From: Pseudobdellovibrio sp.
GTDB taxonomy: Bacteria > Bdellovibrionota > Bdellovibrionia > Bdellovibrionales > Bdellovibrionaceae
NCBI GenBank assembly: GCA_025449725.1
Contig: JANWIU010000149.1
Location: forward strand, 1 to 9,154
Length of the DNA: 9,154 bases
Reading direction: 5' to 3'
The notes below the pieces were generated by a model. It did not search any database, was not told the DNA's origin, and saw only the letters and a program-made list of their open reading frames with translations. The translations under genes were made by a program, and so were the position numbers. Shown here piece by piece: positions 1 through 6,338 of this stretch (position 1 is the stretch's first letter; each line of letters begins with the position of its first letter).

Positions 1-600
1 CCGGAAGGTTTAGGTCTTCGTTACATCGATCATTTCACGAACAACGTGCCGGTGGGTGAAATGCAGAAGTGGTGTGATTTTTACCAAAAGGTTTTTGGAT
101 TTGCAGAAGTGCGCTACTTCGATATTAAAGGCAAAACGACCGGCCTGATTTCAAAAGTAATGAAGTCACCTTGCGGAAGATTTTCTGTACCAATCAACGA
201 ACCCAGCGACGGCAAATCGCAAATTCAGGAATACTTAGATGAATACAAAGGTTCCGGCATTCAGCATATTGCTTTAGTTACCAATGAAATTGTGCCGACG
301 CTTGAAAAATTAAAAGAAAACAAAATTGAATTCTTACAACCACCTCCGGATACGTATTACAAACAGTTGAAGTCGCGGTTACCGCTGGTAAATGAAGACA
401 TTGAACGCCTTCAACGTAATGCCATTTTGGTTGACGGTGACCAATCAGGGTATCTGCTGCAAATCTTTTCTAAAAATGTAATTGGCCCGATTTTTTACGA
501 AGTGATTCAGCGCAAGGGCCATCAGGGTTTCGGCGAAGGAAACTTCCAGGCGTTGTTTGATGCGATTGAAGCGGACCAAAAAGCCCGCGGTTATTTATAA
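1..600 (+). CDS. hppD: 4-hydroxyphenylpyruvate dioxygenase, 5'-truncated by window edge
   Basis: Converts 4-hydroxyphenylpyruvate to homogentisate in cytosolic tyrosine catabolism, using Fe(II) and O2. The frame is open from base 1, so this is the last 199 codons of a protein usually about 350 residues long. The GTG at 46 is internal, not a start. It has the vicinal-oxygen-chelate fold signature of the family. The three expected iron ligands are visible, numbered from the first codon here: His11 in IDHFTNNV, His89 in GIQHIAL and Glu167 in FYEVIQR. The roughly 78-residue spacing of each pair fits the known HPPD ligand spacing. The C-terminal GFGEGNFQALFDAIE block is typical of the family. The gene ends in TAA and is followed 18 bp later by hmgA, the next enzyme of the pathway, so the two are probably co-transcribed. 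The promoter and the N-terminal half lie outside the window. Confidence 0.96.
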   Translation, partial: PEGLGLRYIDHFTNNVPVGEMQKWCDFYQKVFGFAEVRYFDIKGKTTGLISKVMKSPCGRFSVPINEPSDGKSQIQEYLDEYKGSGIQHIALVTNEIVPTLEKLKENKIEFLQPPPDTYYKQLKSRLPLVNEDIERLQRNAILVDGDQSGYLLQIFSKNVIGPIFYEVIQRKGHQGFGEGNFQALFDAIEADQKARGYL

Positions 601-605
601 GTTTG

Positions 606-612
606 AAAGGGG
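606..612 (+). promoter_or_regulatory. Shine-Dalgarno site of hmgA
   Basis: AAAGGGG lies 6 nt before the ATG at 619, in the 18-bp gap after hppD. It fixes the hmgA start and suggests independent ribosome loading within a shared transcript. Confidence 0.7.
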
Positions 613-618
613 TCCGCC

Positions 619-1740
619 ATGTATCAATATTCTCAAGGAAAGCCACACACACAAGGCCACAAGGGAATTCCATCGGGCCTTTATGAAGAAGAGCAGGGCC
701 GCAAAGGATTCTTCGGGCCTGTTTCACACCTGCTAAAACCTGAAGCTTCAACAAAATGGACCAACATTGAAGGCCCTTTAAAACCGCGTCTTTACGATTT
801 AGTTGAAATGAAATACCAAGCGGGGCAGTGGCACCGGTTATTTTATAATTCTGAAGTGGCGATTTATTCCAGCTGGAACGAAGTAACCGATGTCAGTCAG
901 GACGAAAATTTATTAACATCATTTCGTGATGCCGATGGCGATTTATTGTTATTTTGCCATACCGGTTCGGGTGTTGTTTTAACAGAGTACGGCCTGCTGC
1001 ATTTCAAGCGTGGTTCTTACATCAATATTCCGAAATCACTGCATCATACTTTTGTTTTTAACGACAACACGCAATTTATTATCATCGAATCTTTGAACAG
1101 CCTTTATAAAGAGCCGGACCGTGGAATGGTAGGCCGAAACGCCTTTTACGATCCGCAAAGTTTTGGCAAACCTAATTTAGACGAACTTCATCAGTTTAAA
1201 AAAACACATAAGATCTGCTCGAAAGAAATTTTTGTAAAGAAGCTCGAAACAATGACTCAGTTCAGTTACGACTCTTGCGTTTATGATACGGTGGCATGGA
1301 AAGGTGATCTTTATCCGTTTACCTTACACATTGATGATATGATGCCCATGATGTCTCATCGGGTTCACTTGCCGCCGTCGGCGCACACAACATTTGTTGC
1401 GAACAATTTTGTAGTTTGTACATTCTTACCACGCTTAATTGAAACCGATGAAGATGCCTTAAAAGTTCCGTTTTATCATCAGAACATCGATTATGATGAA
1501 GTTTTATTTTACCACGCCGGTAACTTCTTTAGCCGTGATAATTTACATTCAAATATGATGACGCTACACCCAGCCGGGTTTCCGCACGGGCCACACCCAA
1601 AGGCCTTTGCAGCACAGGGAACAAAAACATTCACTGACGAAGTGGCCGTCATGGTGGATTCCTACAAGCCGCTTCATGTTGATTCAAACTTTACAAACGT
1701 CGAGGTCGCTGATTACTGGAAGTCCTGGGCTAAGAAGTAA
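619..1740 (+). CDS. hmgA: homogentisate 1,2-dioxygenase
   Basis: Opens the ring of homogentisate to give maleylacetoacetate, the step after HppD, using a mononuclear Fe(II) centre. The protein has 373 residues, shorter than the roughly 430-440 of the Pseudomonas and human enzymes, so it belongs to a short bacterial form. The cupin-like core includes FKRGSYINIPKSLHHTF in the N-terminal half. The probable iron ligands are His287 (FYHQN), Glu294 (YDEVLFY) and His323 (FPHGPHP). The 36-residue distance between the two histidines equals that of His335 and His371 in the human enzyme. The conserved TLHPAGFPHGPHP block is intact. The start is well supported by an AAAGGGG site 6 nt upstream. No maleylacetoacetate isomerase or fumarylacetoacetase follows, so later steps must be encoded elsewhere. 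The next gene on this strand begins 93 bp downstream and is unrelated. Confidence 0.95.
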   Translation: MYQYSQGKPHTQGHKGIPSGLYEEEQGRKGFFGPVSHLLKPEASTKWTNIEGPLKPRLYDLVEMKYQAGQWHRLFYNSEVAIYSSWNEVTDVSQDENLLTSFRDADGDLLLFCHTGSGVVLTEYGLLHFKRGSYINIPKSLHHTFVFNDNTQFIIIESLNSLYKEPDRGMVGRNAFYDPQSFGKPNLDELHQFKKTHKICSKEIFVKKLETMTQFSYDSCVYDTVAWKGDLYPFTLHIDDMMPMMSHRVHLPPSAHTTFVANNFVVCTFLPRLIETDEDALKVPFYHQNIDYDEVLFYHAGNFFSRDNLHSNMMTLHPAGFPHGPHPKAFAAQGTKTFTDEVAVMVDSYKPLHVDSNFTNVEVADYWKSWAKK

Positions 1741-1798
1741 ATCTGCGTATTGAATTGAAACACTCAAACGAATTGTCATTTTATTTGGTCTAGCTTCC

Positions 1799-1826
1799 TC
1801 AATTCAGGCATTTAGCGGTCCGATAA
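1799..1826 (+). promoter_or_regulatory. candidate flagellar sigma-28-like promoter before the MotA-like gene
   Basis: TCCGATAA (1819-1826) matches the sigma-28 (FliA) -10 consensus GCCGATAA except at its first base. A TCAA (1799-1802) lies 16 bp upstream, a weak TAAA-like -35 at nearly the usual 15-bp spacing. Transcription would begin about 7 nt after the -10, around 1833, next to the ATG at 1834. The match to a flagellar-class promoter in front of a MotA-like gene is suggestive, but the -35 is poor. Confidence 0.35.
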
Positions 1827-1833
1827 GCTGTTT

Positions 1834-3114
1834 ATGAATAAGTCATCACTTATAGGATTTGCAGCGATTGCAGCTATTTTTAATCTTGCAGTATTCTCAA
1901 ATGCGAAAGCTCCGGGAATATTTTTTGATGGCAGCACACTGTTGATTGTCCTTGGCGGAACGATAGCTATCGGACTTATCGCTTATCCTTACGCAACCTT
2001 GTTGAGAACGATTGATTACTTAACATGGGGACTTATCTTTAAAAAGAAAAAGAACTACCTGCAGATCTCTCAAGACATTGCAGGTGCCCGTAATTCATTT
2101 TTAATTAATCAAAATTATTTAACTAACGAAGAGAGCCATCCTTTTTTAAGAGAAGCTGTATTGTTTTTATTAAATAAAAATATCGACAATAAAGCCTTCG
2201 AAGAAATTTTGATTAACAGATCCGAATTTTTTAAGAAGCGTTATGTAGATGATGCTTTGGTTCTGCGATCTTTAGTAAAATATCCTATTGCATTGGGGTT
2301 AATGGCCGCATTTGTAAAAGGTGCCTCTTTACTTTGGACTTTCGAAGCCAGCACACAATCTTCAGTGGGTCATGATGCTGCGATGGCAGTAGTTGCTGCT
2401 TTCTGGGGCCTTGCTGTTTCTTCAGTATTGTTTTTTCCGTTATCTGATTCTGCAAATAAAGCTGCCGAAGAAGATCAGGAAATCCGTAACCTTATTATTG
2501 ACGGCATGATTTTAATCAGAGAAAAAGCGACAGATGATCACTTTCAAGCTTACTTGCGTGGTTATCTGAATTTAAATGACCGCAGTAATTTTAAAATCTT
2601 CAGTGGTAAAACCGGATTTCCTTATGGGAACGTCAAGGCACCTAAAGTTGAAGTAAAAGAAGAAGTGCCTCAGCCATCTTATATGGAAGCAGCTGAGCCA
2701 AAAGAACGCGTTCAGAAAGTGGCACCACCACCTGAACCTGAAGCTAAACCTTTTGAAAAACTAAAAGCATTTGCGTCTCCAAAAGTTGTGAAGAACGAGT
2801 ATCACGAGAGAAATGAACCTCAGGAAATGATAGTCGACTCCGTATTGGACGCCGGGATCAGTTTGGAAGCCGGGAATGTTGTTCCGCCATCTGCAGATAT
2901 GGATGACGGTTCGCAAGAAGAAGTTGAAGAAGTGTCACAAGTTCCTGTGGTCATTGAACAGAAGTTTAAAGGGCGAAAAGAGAAACCTGAACATTCTGGC
3001 CGCATGGATGAACCTGTGAAAATCGATGAGAACGCGCCTACGACTGATTTAGAGACCTTTAAGTTCAAAGATTTGCGTCAGCAGTTAATGAAGCCTGGTA
3101 AACGTAAGGCTTAA
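1834..3114 (+). CDS. divergent MotA/TolQ/ExbB-family membrane protein with long disordered tail
   Basis: Resembles MotA, the ion-channel subunit of flagellar stators. Residues 5-22 and 35-55 form two N-terminal membrane segments, with the MotA-like block LLIVLGGTIAIGLIAYP. A cytoplasmic loop runs from about 60 to 145, and two further membrane segments lie at about 150-170 and 183-203. Pro151 and Pro202 align with the two conserved MotA prolines (Pro173 and Pro222 in E. coli), and EEDQEIRNLIIDGMILIRE matches the family's post-TM4 helix. Differences from MotA: the TM3 glycine-threonine motif is replaced by GLMAAFVKG with a lysine in the segment, the TM4 threonines are alanines, and about 175 proline- and acid-rich residues follow residue 250. 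No MotB partner is adjacent. There is no Shine-Dalgarno; a -10-like element just upstream suggests a leaderless mRNA. The MotA relationship is fairly certain; a stator function is not. Confidence 0.8.
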   Translation: MNKSSLIGFAAIAAIFNLAVFSNAKAPGIFFDGSTLLIVLGGTIAIGLIAYPYATLLRTIDYLTWGLIFKKKKNYLQISQDIAGARNSFLINQNYLTNEESHPFLREAVLFLLNKNIDNKAFEEILINRSEFFKKRYVDDALVLRSLVKYPIALGLMAAFVKGASLLWTFEASTQSSVGHDAAMAVVAAFWGLAVSSVLFFPLSDSANKAAEEDQEIRNLIIDGMILIREKATDDHFQAYLRGYLNLNDRSNFKIFSGKTGFPYGNVKAPKVEVKEEVPQPSYMEAAEPKERVQKVAPPPEPEAKPFEKLKAFASPKVVKNEYHERNEPQEMIVDSVLDAGISLEAGNVVPPSADMDDGSQEEVEEVSQVPVVIEQKFKGRKEKPEHSGRMDEPVKIDENAPTTDLETFKFKDLRQQLMKPGKRKA

Positions 3115-3120
3115 GCACCT

Positions 3121-3144
3121 AAAAAATCTGGGCCTTAGTCCAGA
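3121..3144 (-). terminator. possible minus-strand intrinsic terminator
   Basis: Read on the minus strand, TCTGG pairs with CCAGA (3144-3140 with 3131-3127; an inner G-U pair can extend the stem to 6 bp) around a short loop, followed directly by six T (3126-3121). On the plus strand the hairpin follows the MotA-like stop codon but is trailed by GAAAAATT rather than a T run, so it suits minus-strand transcripts better. The stem is short, so efficiency is doubtful. Confidence 0.35.
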
Positions 3145-3241
3145 GAAAAATTAATATAGACAATTTTCTTAATGGTTTCTTGAGCTTAATGCGGCTCAAC
3201 ATTTGGGGCCTTGCTGTGGTCCTTAGAATTCCTTCCGGCCA

Positions 3242-3250
3242 TGATATACT
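3242..3250 (+). promoter_or_regulatory. extended -10 promoter element for the coiled-coil gene
   Basis: TGATATACT is a good extended -10 (TGn followed by TATACT, five of six to TATAAT). The only -35 candidate at 17 bp is CTTAGA (3222-3227), a weak match, as is common for extended -10 promoters. Predicted transcription start is about 3257, only 4 nt before the ATG at 3261. This favours that ATG over the upstream TTG at 3180 and implies a nearly leaderless mRNA. Confidence 0.5.
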
Positions 3251-3260
3251 GGCTAAACCT

Positions 3261-3656
3261 ATGAATACAACAAAAGGCCCGAAGGGGCTGCGCGAAGAGT
3301 GGTCCTTATTATTGCATAGTTTTCTTAATGAAGACCCTCACCAACAAACTGAGAAACAAAAACTAGTAGAGAAGATGAAATCTGCCGAATTAACTTTGGA
3401 CGAGATTAAAATCATAAAAAAAGAGCTGAGTTCAAAACGCAAAAAGATGAACCAGTCGATCGAAAAAATTAAAATTAAGATCGACCAGGTAAATAACGTT
3501 ATTGAAAACTTACGCTTAGTCGGTTCTGACTCTACCGGATTGGTAAAAGAAATAGATTTTCTAAGCCACGAAGGTGAAAAGATTTCCGAAGAAGTAATGG
3601 ACCTGGATCAGAAGATTAAAAAACTTCATGAACTTCAGGACATGGTTTCCGCTTAA
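3261..3656 (+). CDS. small coiled-coil protein of unknown function
   Basis: I do not recognise this 131-residue protein. It has no signal peptide, membrane segment or cysteine. After a short N-terminal part (MNTTKGPKGLREEWSLL), residues from about 30 to 127 are highly charged with regular Leu/Ile/Val spacing, for example EIKIIKKELSSKRKKMNQ and EEVMDLDQKIKKLHELQD. This is consistent with two long helices forming a coiled coil, broken near residues 87-92 by GSDSTG, so a helical hairpin is plausible. The frame is open upstream to a TTG at 3180, but the extended -10 element at 3242-3250 lies inside that extension and points to the ATG at 3261. No Shine-Dalgarno is visible. The gene follows the MotA-like gene by 146 bp and converges on the trmJ-like gene. 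Function could be structural or as a partner protein; nothing in the sequence decides this. Confidence 0.65.
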   Translation: MNTTKGPKGLREEWSLLLHSFLNEDPHQQTEKQKLVEKMKSAELTLDEIKIIKKELSSKRKKMNQSIEKIKIKIDQVNNVIENLRLVGSDSTGLVKEIDFLSHEGEKISEEVMDLDQKIKKLHELQDMVSA

Positions 3657-3717
3657 CTAATTTCTTCAATAAAAAGTTATGACCGATGTTTTGGCTTTCG
3701 ATTAGGCTTGCCATGGG

Positions 3718-4650
3718 CTACGGCTTTGGCTGGCTTTGACACGTAAATCGCGATATTAACTTCCCTCTGTATCTCAGTACAATTGTTGTACTCAAACCAA
3801 GAGAGTTTGCGAAAGCACTTCGGACCTTGCCGAACAATGAAAGTTTCAGCGGGCACTGCATATTCTTAATTAAAAATGAGCCTTTTCGACTGTTACGGCC
3901 TTCGCGCATTCGGCGAGTACTTTGCTGCAAGACGATTTCTAGCATGCGGAATTCTTTTTCTGACGGCGCATTTTGCAAAAGCATTCTTCGTAAAACAGTG
4001 AAGACGTTGATTCGGCGCTTGCTGAGATCCATGTTCATTTCAAGTAGCCAGGCTTTCAGAGATTCGTCAGGGAAGATCAACGGTTTCTTTTGCGCTGCTC
4101 TTGCTTTTTGTTGGCCGTCCAATTGGGTTCGTTGGCCACCGAAGACGCGGCGGAAAATAAATAATGTCAGAAGTGACGCTTGCGCCAAATTCAGACTTGG
4201 GTTTTCTCCGTACGTGGGAAGGCAGCAGCAGTAGTTAGCGTATTTTAAGTCGTCACCTTCTAGCCCGTGATCTTCCGGCCCGAAAAGCACGTGAAAAACC
4301 AGTGGCGTGTCAGTTTTTTTTGAAGCTTCCGGATGAGATTCTTTTAAAGTTACAAGAGTGCTTTCCAGATCTTCTGTTTGGCGACCGCGGCCGTCGCGTG
4401 CAGTAGTTGCAATCTGAATTCCGCGGGGCTCATGCCGGTAAAACTCATCCCAACTTTTGTAAACTATTTTTTCTGCCAATGCTTGTTGGCCGGACGCTGC
4501 CGCTTTGTTTGATTCGATAGTGAATTCACACTTAGGATCTAACAAAATTACTTTTGTAAAACCCATGTTGGCCATGGCACGGGACGTGGCGCCCACATTG
4601 CGTTCATAAAGAGATCTGACTAATACGACTCTTAAATCCAGCGGTCTCAT
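3718..4650 (-). CDS. trmJ: SPOUT-family tRNA 2'-O-methyltransferase (TrmJ/TrmH group)
   Basis: Probably methylates the ribose of nucleotide 32 in the tRNA anticodon loop with S-adenosylmethionine, as TrmJ does. The knotted SPOUT domain spans about residues 5-170. Motif 1 is VVLVRSLYERNVGATSRAM (9-26), with the Asn and Arg of the family. The SAM-binding loops are LFGPEDHGL (122-130) and NPSLNLAQA (150-158). The family's usual Arg in FGRE is Pro here, a variant I associate with TrmH group 1 proteins, so exact target specificity is uncertain. A helical C-terminal segment to about residue 255 (RINVFTVLRRML) fits TrmJ. The last 55 or so residues are extra compared with the usual length of about 250 and look unlike the rest. 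The ATG overlaps the phenylalanine hydroxylase stop by one base (TGATG) with no Shine-Dalgarno visible, so translation likely depends on coupling to the upstream gene. Confidence 0.85.
   Translation of the reverse strand: MRPLDLRVVLVRSLYERNVGATSRAMANMGFTKVILLDPKCEFTIESNKAAASGQQALAEKIVYKSWDEFYRHEPRGIQIATTARDGRGRQTEDLESTLVTLKESHPEASKKTDTPLVFHVLFGPEDHGLEGDDLKYANYCCCLPTYGENPSLNLAQASLLTLFIFRRVFGGQRTQLDGQQKARAAQKKPLIFPDESLKAWLLEMNMDLSKRRINVFTVLRRMLLQNAPSEKEFRMLEIVLQQSTRRMREGRNSRKGSFLIKNMQCPLKLSLFGKVRSAFANSLGLSTTIVLRYRGKLISRFTCQSQPKP
3776..3792. repeat. perfect 7-bp inverted repeat with 3-nt centre
   Basis: AGTACAA and TTGTACT flank TTG. The repeat lies within the unusual 3' extension of the trmJ-like gene. 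It is not followed by a T run on either strand, so it is not a standard terminator. It could be an operator or a chance palindrome. Confidence 0.4.
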
Positions 4651-5924
4651 CAGAATTTTTCGTAAGCAAGCTTCAAGCCGGCTGTGATATTGATGGCCAC
4701 GCTTTCACTTTGATTTGTGAGTGATTGTAAATGGGCATCCAAATTCTTAATCAGGTCAGGAGATAAATCTTTTTTGACTGTCATTTCGAGAAGCTCTAAA
4801 AAAAGAAGCCATTCGTTAGGAACTTCATTTTTGAATTCATTAAATAGTTTTGTCACAGCCTCTGTGCTGTATGTGCCGGACGTTCTTAAGTCGCGAACGG
4901 CTTGGTAGTTTTTAAACAGCTTCAACTGTTTTTCAGAATACTTCGGTGTTGGAACACGAGAGGCGACAAAATCGTCTACCGCGCCGTAAGCTCCGCGGTC
5001 AGCGGGGCCGCCAAAGACAGATACGATGTTATTTGCAAGGACAACGTCGTAGTTGCCCCACTCGGGCTGAAATAAAATTTTACCTTTATAGTCGCAGGTG
5101 GCGTTTTCGAAAGTCAGCACTACGGCGTCTTTACCCGGACGAAGAACAGTTTTTAAAATGCCGGTAACTTTGACGCCGGATTCGTAATGAAGCTCTGTGG
5201 TGCTTCCGAGTTTTAGGTTTTCTAAATTAAAATTCTTAATGGGGCCGACCGGTGTGCCGTATCCGGAAGAGTGGTAGTCCTTACTGTGGCCTTCGATCTG
5301 TTTATTGTTGTAACTGATCTGAGTTGGGCCTTCAAACTGAAGGTAAGAAACTTTCTTGCCTTCGGTAAAAAACTTTTTCAAGGCTCCGGAAACCTGAAGA
5401 CTATTTTCAAATTCCACCGTGTTAATGCTTTCGGCCTTTATGGCTTTGGTCAGCCCGTCGATTCCGCCGGTTTTGTAGGCCATGGTTTCAGAAAGCTCCT
5501 CCAACACATCCGAAAGGTGCTTGAAGCTATTTGCGACAAACAACTGTGGCTGTGGTTCGGTGATGTCGTAAGACTGTTCTATGCAATCCAAAGTAAGCGG
5601 AATTTTTTTTACGCGTTCTGAAAGGCACCATTTGGATTCCCCGACTGAAGACAATAATCCTGCACCGTATATTTTAGGGTTATTTATATCGCCTACCAAG
5701 CCGTATTCAGCTGTCCACCAGTTCATGCGGGAAAGTTTCGATCCTTCTGAAGCATAGGAAATAGCTGCAGAAACTTGATTCAGTTTTTCTTCTGCCGCGG
5801 CGATTTCTTCTGCGGTTGAAGACGGATTTTCCTTGATGTCAGAAAGTTCGCGAATGGCTTCGTATTGGTTGTAGTCTTCTTTGCTGATAATCGCTTTTTT
5901 GGCGATTTGTGCGTACTGCTTCAA
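4650..5924 (-). CDS. C-terminal part of interrupted phenylalanine hydroxylase
   Basis: This part carries most of the catalytic domain and a C-terminal extension. The third iron ligand is the Glu of WWTAEYGLVGD (residue 73 of this piece, 211 of the composite). The block KIYGAGLLSSVGESKWCLSE closely matches KAYGAGLLSSFGE...CLSE of human PAH, and EPQPQLFVANSF also aligns. About 45 extra residues lie between the histidine pair and this Glu compared with the human enzyme. After about residue 155 comes a region of roughly 270 residues, mostly beta-like, typical of the long bacterial form. The first possible start after the stop is a TTG at 5924 with no convincing Shine-Dalgarno. Without the two histidines this piece cannot bind iron normally, so separate production of a functional protein is unlikely. 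Confidence 0.6.
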   Translation of the reverse strand: MKQYAQIAKKAIISKEDYNQYEAIRELSDIKENPSSTAEEIAAAEEKLNQVSAAISYASEGSKLSRMNWWTAEYGLVGDINNPKIYGAGLLSSVGESKWCLSERVKKIPLTLDCIEQSYDITEPQPQLFVANSFKHLSDVLEELSETMAYKTGGIDGLTKAIKAESINTVEFENSLQVSGALKKFFTEGKKVSYLQFEGPTQISYNNKQIEGHSKDYHSSGYGTPVGPIKNFNLENLKLGSTTELHYESGVKVTGILKTVLRPGKDAVVLTFENATCDYKGKILFQPEWGNYDVVLANNIVSVFGGPADRGAYGAVDDFVASRVPTPKYSEKQLKLFKNYQAVRDLRTSGTYSTEAVTKLFNEFKNEVPNEWLLFLELLEMTVKKDLSPDLIKNLDAHLQSLTNQSESVAINITAGLKLAYEKF

Positions 5925-5948
5925 ATACTCTGTATATTCAGGATCTAT

Positions 5949-6338
5949 TCAAAAAGGCGCGTGCCCGGCCGCGTCGTGAACGATGTCCGGCGCCGGAGTG
6001 TACATCAGGTGATCGATAGAGCGCATGTCTGAAGCAATCGGAAGAACGCTTAAAGACTGCAGCTCCATAAAAGCTGCAGGCGGAATAAACCCGCTTACAG
6101 GAAGCGCGCGCCAGCCGAAGTTCTCAAGGTGAGCGCTGATGTCTGAAATATTAGGAACCGTTTCAATATCTAGCCCGGTTTTTTCAAGACCGGATAAGTA
6201 ACTTTGATGAGCGTGGTTACTTAAGAATTTTTTTAGCTGTCGTAAAATGTATCTCCAGCACGCGTGATCAAGAGGAGTGTATTTAGAATAATCTTGGTTA
6301 ACTATGTATTTTTTTAAGTGCAGCGGAATGAAGTCCAT
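5949..6338 (-). CDS. N-terminal part of interrupted phenylalanine hydroxylase
   Basis: The 129-residue piece starts at the hldD-coupled ATG and ends right after the iron-binding motif. The 2-His part is TPAPDIVHDAAGHAPF, with His121 and His126 five residues apart, as His285 and His290 in human PAH. Upstream, FGWRALPVSGFIPP and a region around residues 95-110 (LPIASDMRSIDHL) correspond to the pterin-side start of the catalytic core. No ACT-type regulatory domain is present, as expected for bacterial forms. If translation ends at the TGA, this fragment lacks the third iron ligand and most of the fold, and should be inactive and unstable. Confidence 0.6.
   Translation of the reverse strand: MDFIPLHLKKYIVNQDYSKYTPLDHACWRYILRQLKKFLSNHAHQSYLSGLEKTGLDIETVPNISDISAHLENFGWRALPVSGFIPPAAFMELQSLSVLPIASDMRSIDHLMYTPAPDIVHDAAGHAPF

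Larger units (their letters stand above)
4650..6338 (-). pseudogene. phhA: phenylalanine 4-monooxygenase gene interrupted by one in-frame TGA
   Basis: The gene would encode a long-form (562-codon) Fe(II)/tetrahydrobiopterin-dependent aromatic amino acid hydroxylase converting phenylalanine to tyrosine. A TGA at 5951-5949 is codon 130. The sequence reads HDAAGHAPF, stop, then IDPEYTEYL in the same frame. The position aligns with Phe294 of human PAH (GHVPLFSD), so a hydrophobic residue is expected; a TTA leucine codon would differ by one base. No other stop or frameshift occurs in the remaining 432 codons, and family motifs continue unchanged. This means a very recent nonsense mutation, stop readthrough or recoding, or a base-calling error. 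TGA cannot be a general sense codon here, because this same gene ends in TGA. The start ATG overlaps the hldD stop (TAATG), and the final TGA overlaps the next start. An intact product would supply tyrosine to the hppD-hmgA pathway. Confidence 0.85.

Noticed and set aside
46..48. GTG as start of the HPPD gene
   Set aside because: The frame is open to base 1 and codes for IDHFTNNV with the first iron ligand, so the gene begins upstream of the window.
1741..1800. Terminator after hmgA
   Set aside because: Only TTGA/TCAA (4 bp) pairing is present and the GAATTG copies are direct, not inverted, so no stable hairpin forms.
3180..3182. TTG as start of the coiled-coil protein
   Set aside because: An extended -10 promoter lies inside the added segment, and the ATG at 3261 is followed by the protein-like sequence.
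3827..4234. 135-codon plus-strand frame opposite the trmJ-like gene
   Set aside because: It is antisense to conserved SPOUT motifs, has no recognisable domain, and its composition fits a mirror of the real gene.
5271..5621. 116-codon plus-strand frame opposite the hydroxylase
   Set aside because: It lies antisense to strongly conserved hydroxylase sequence and has no family features or ribosome site.
5910..5951. SECIS element making the hydroxylase TGA encode selenocysteine
   Set aside because: Only a 3-bp CTG/CAG stem is visible downstream, far weaker than bacterial SECIS hairpins, and the site in the family is a hydrophobic residue, not Cys.
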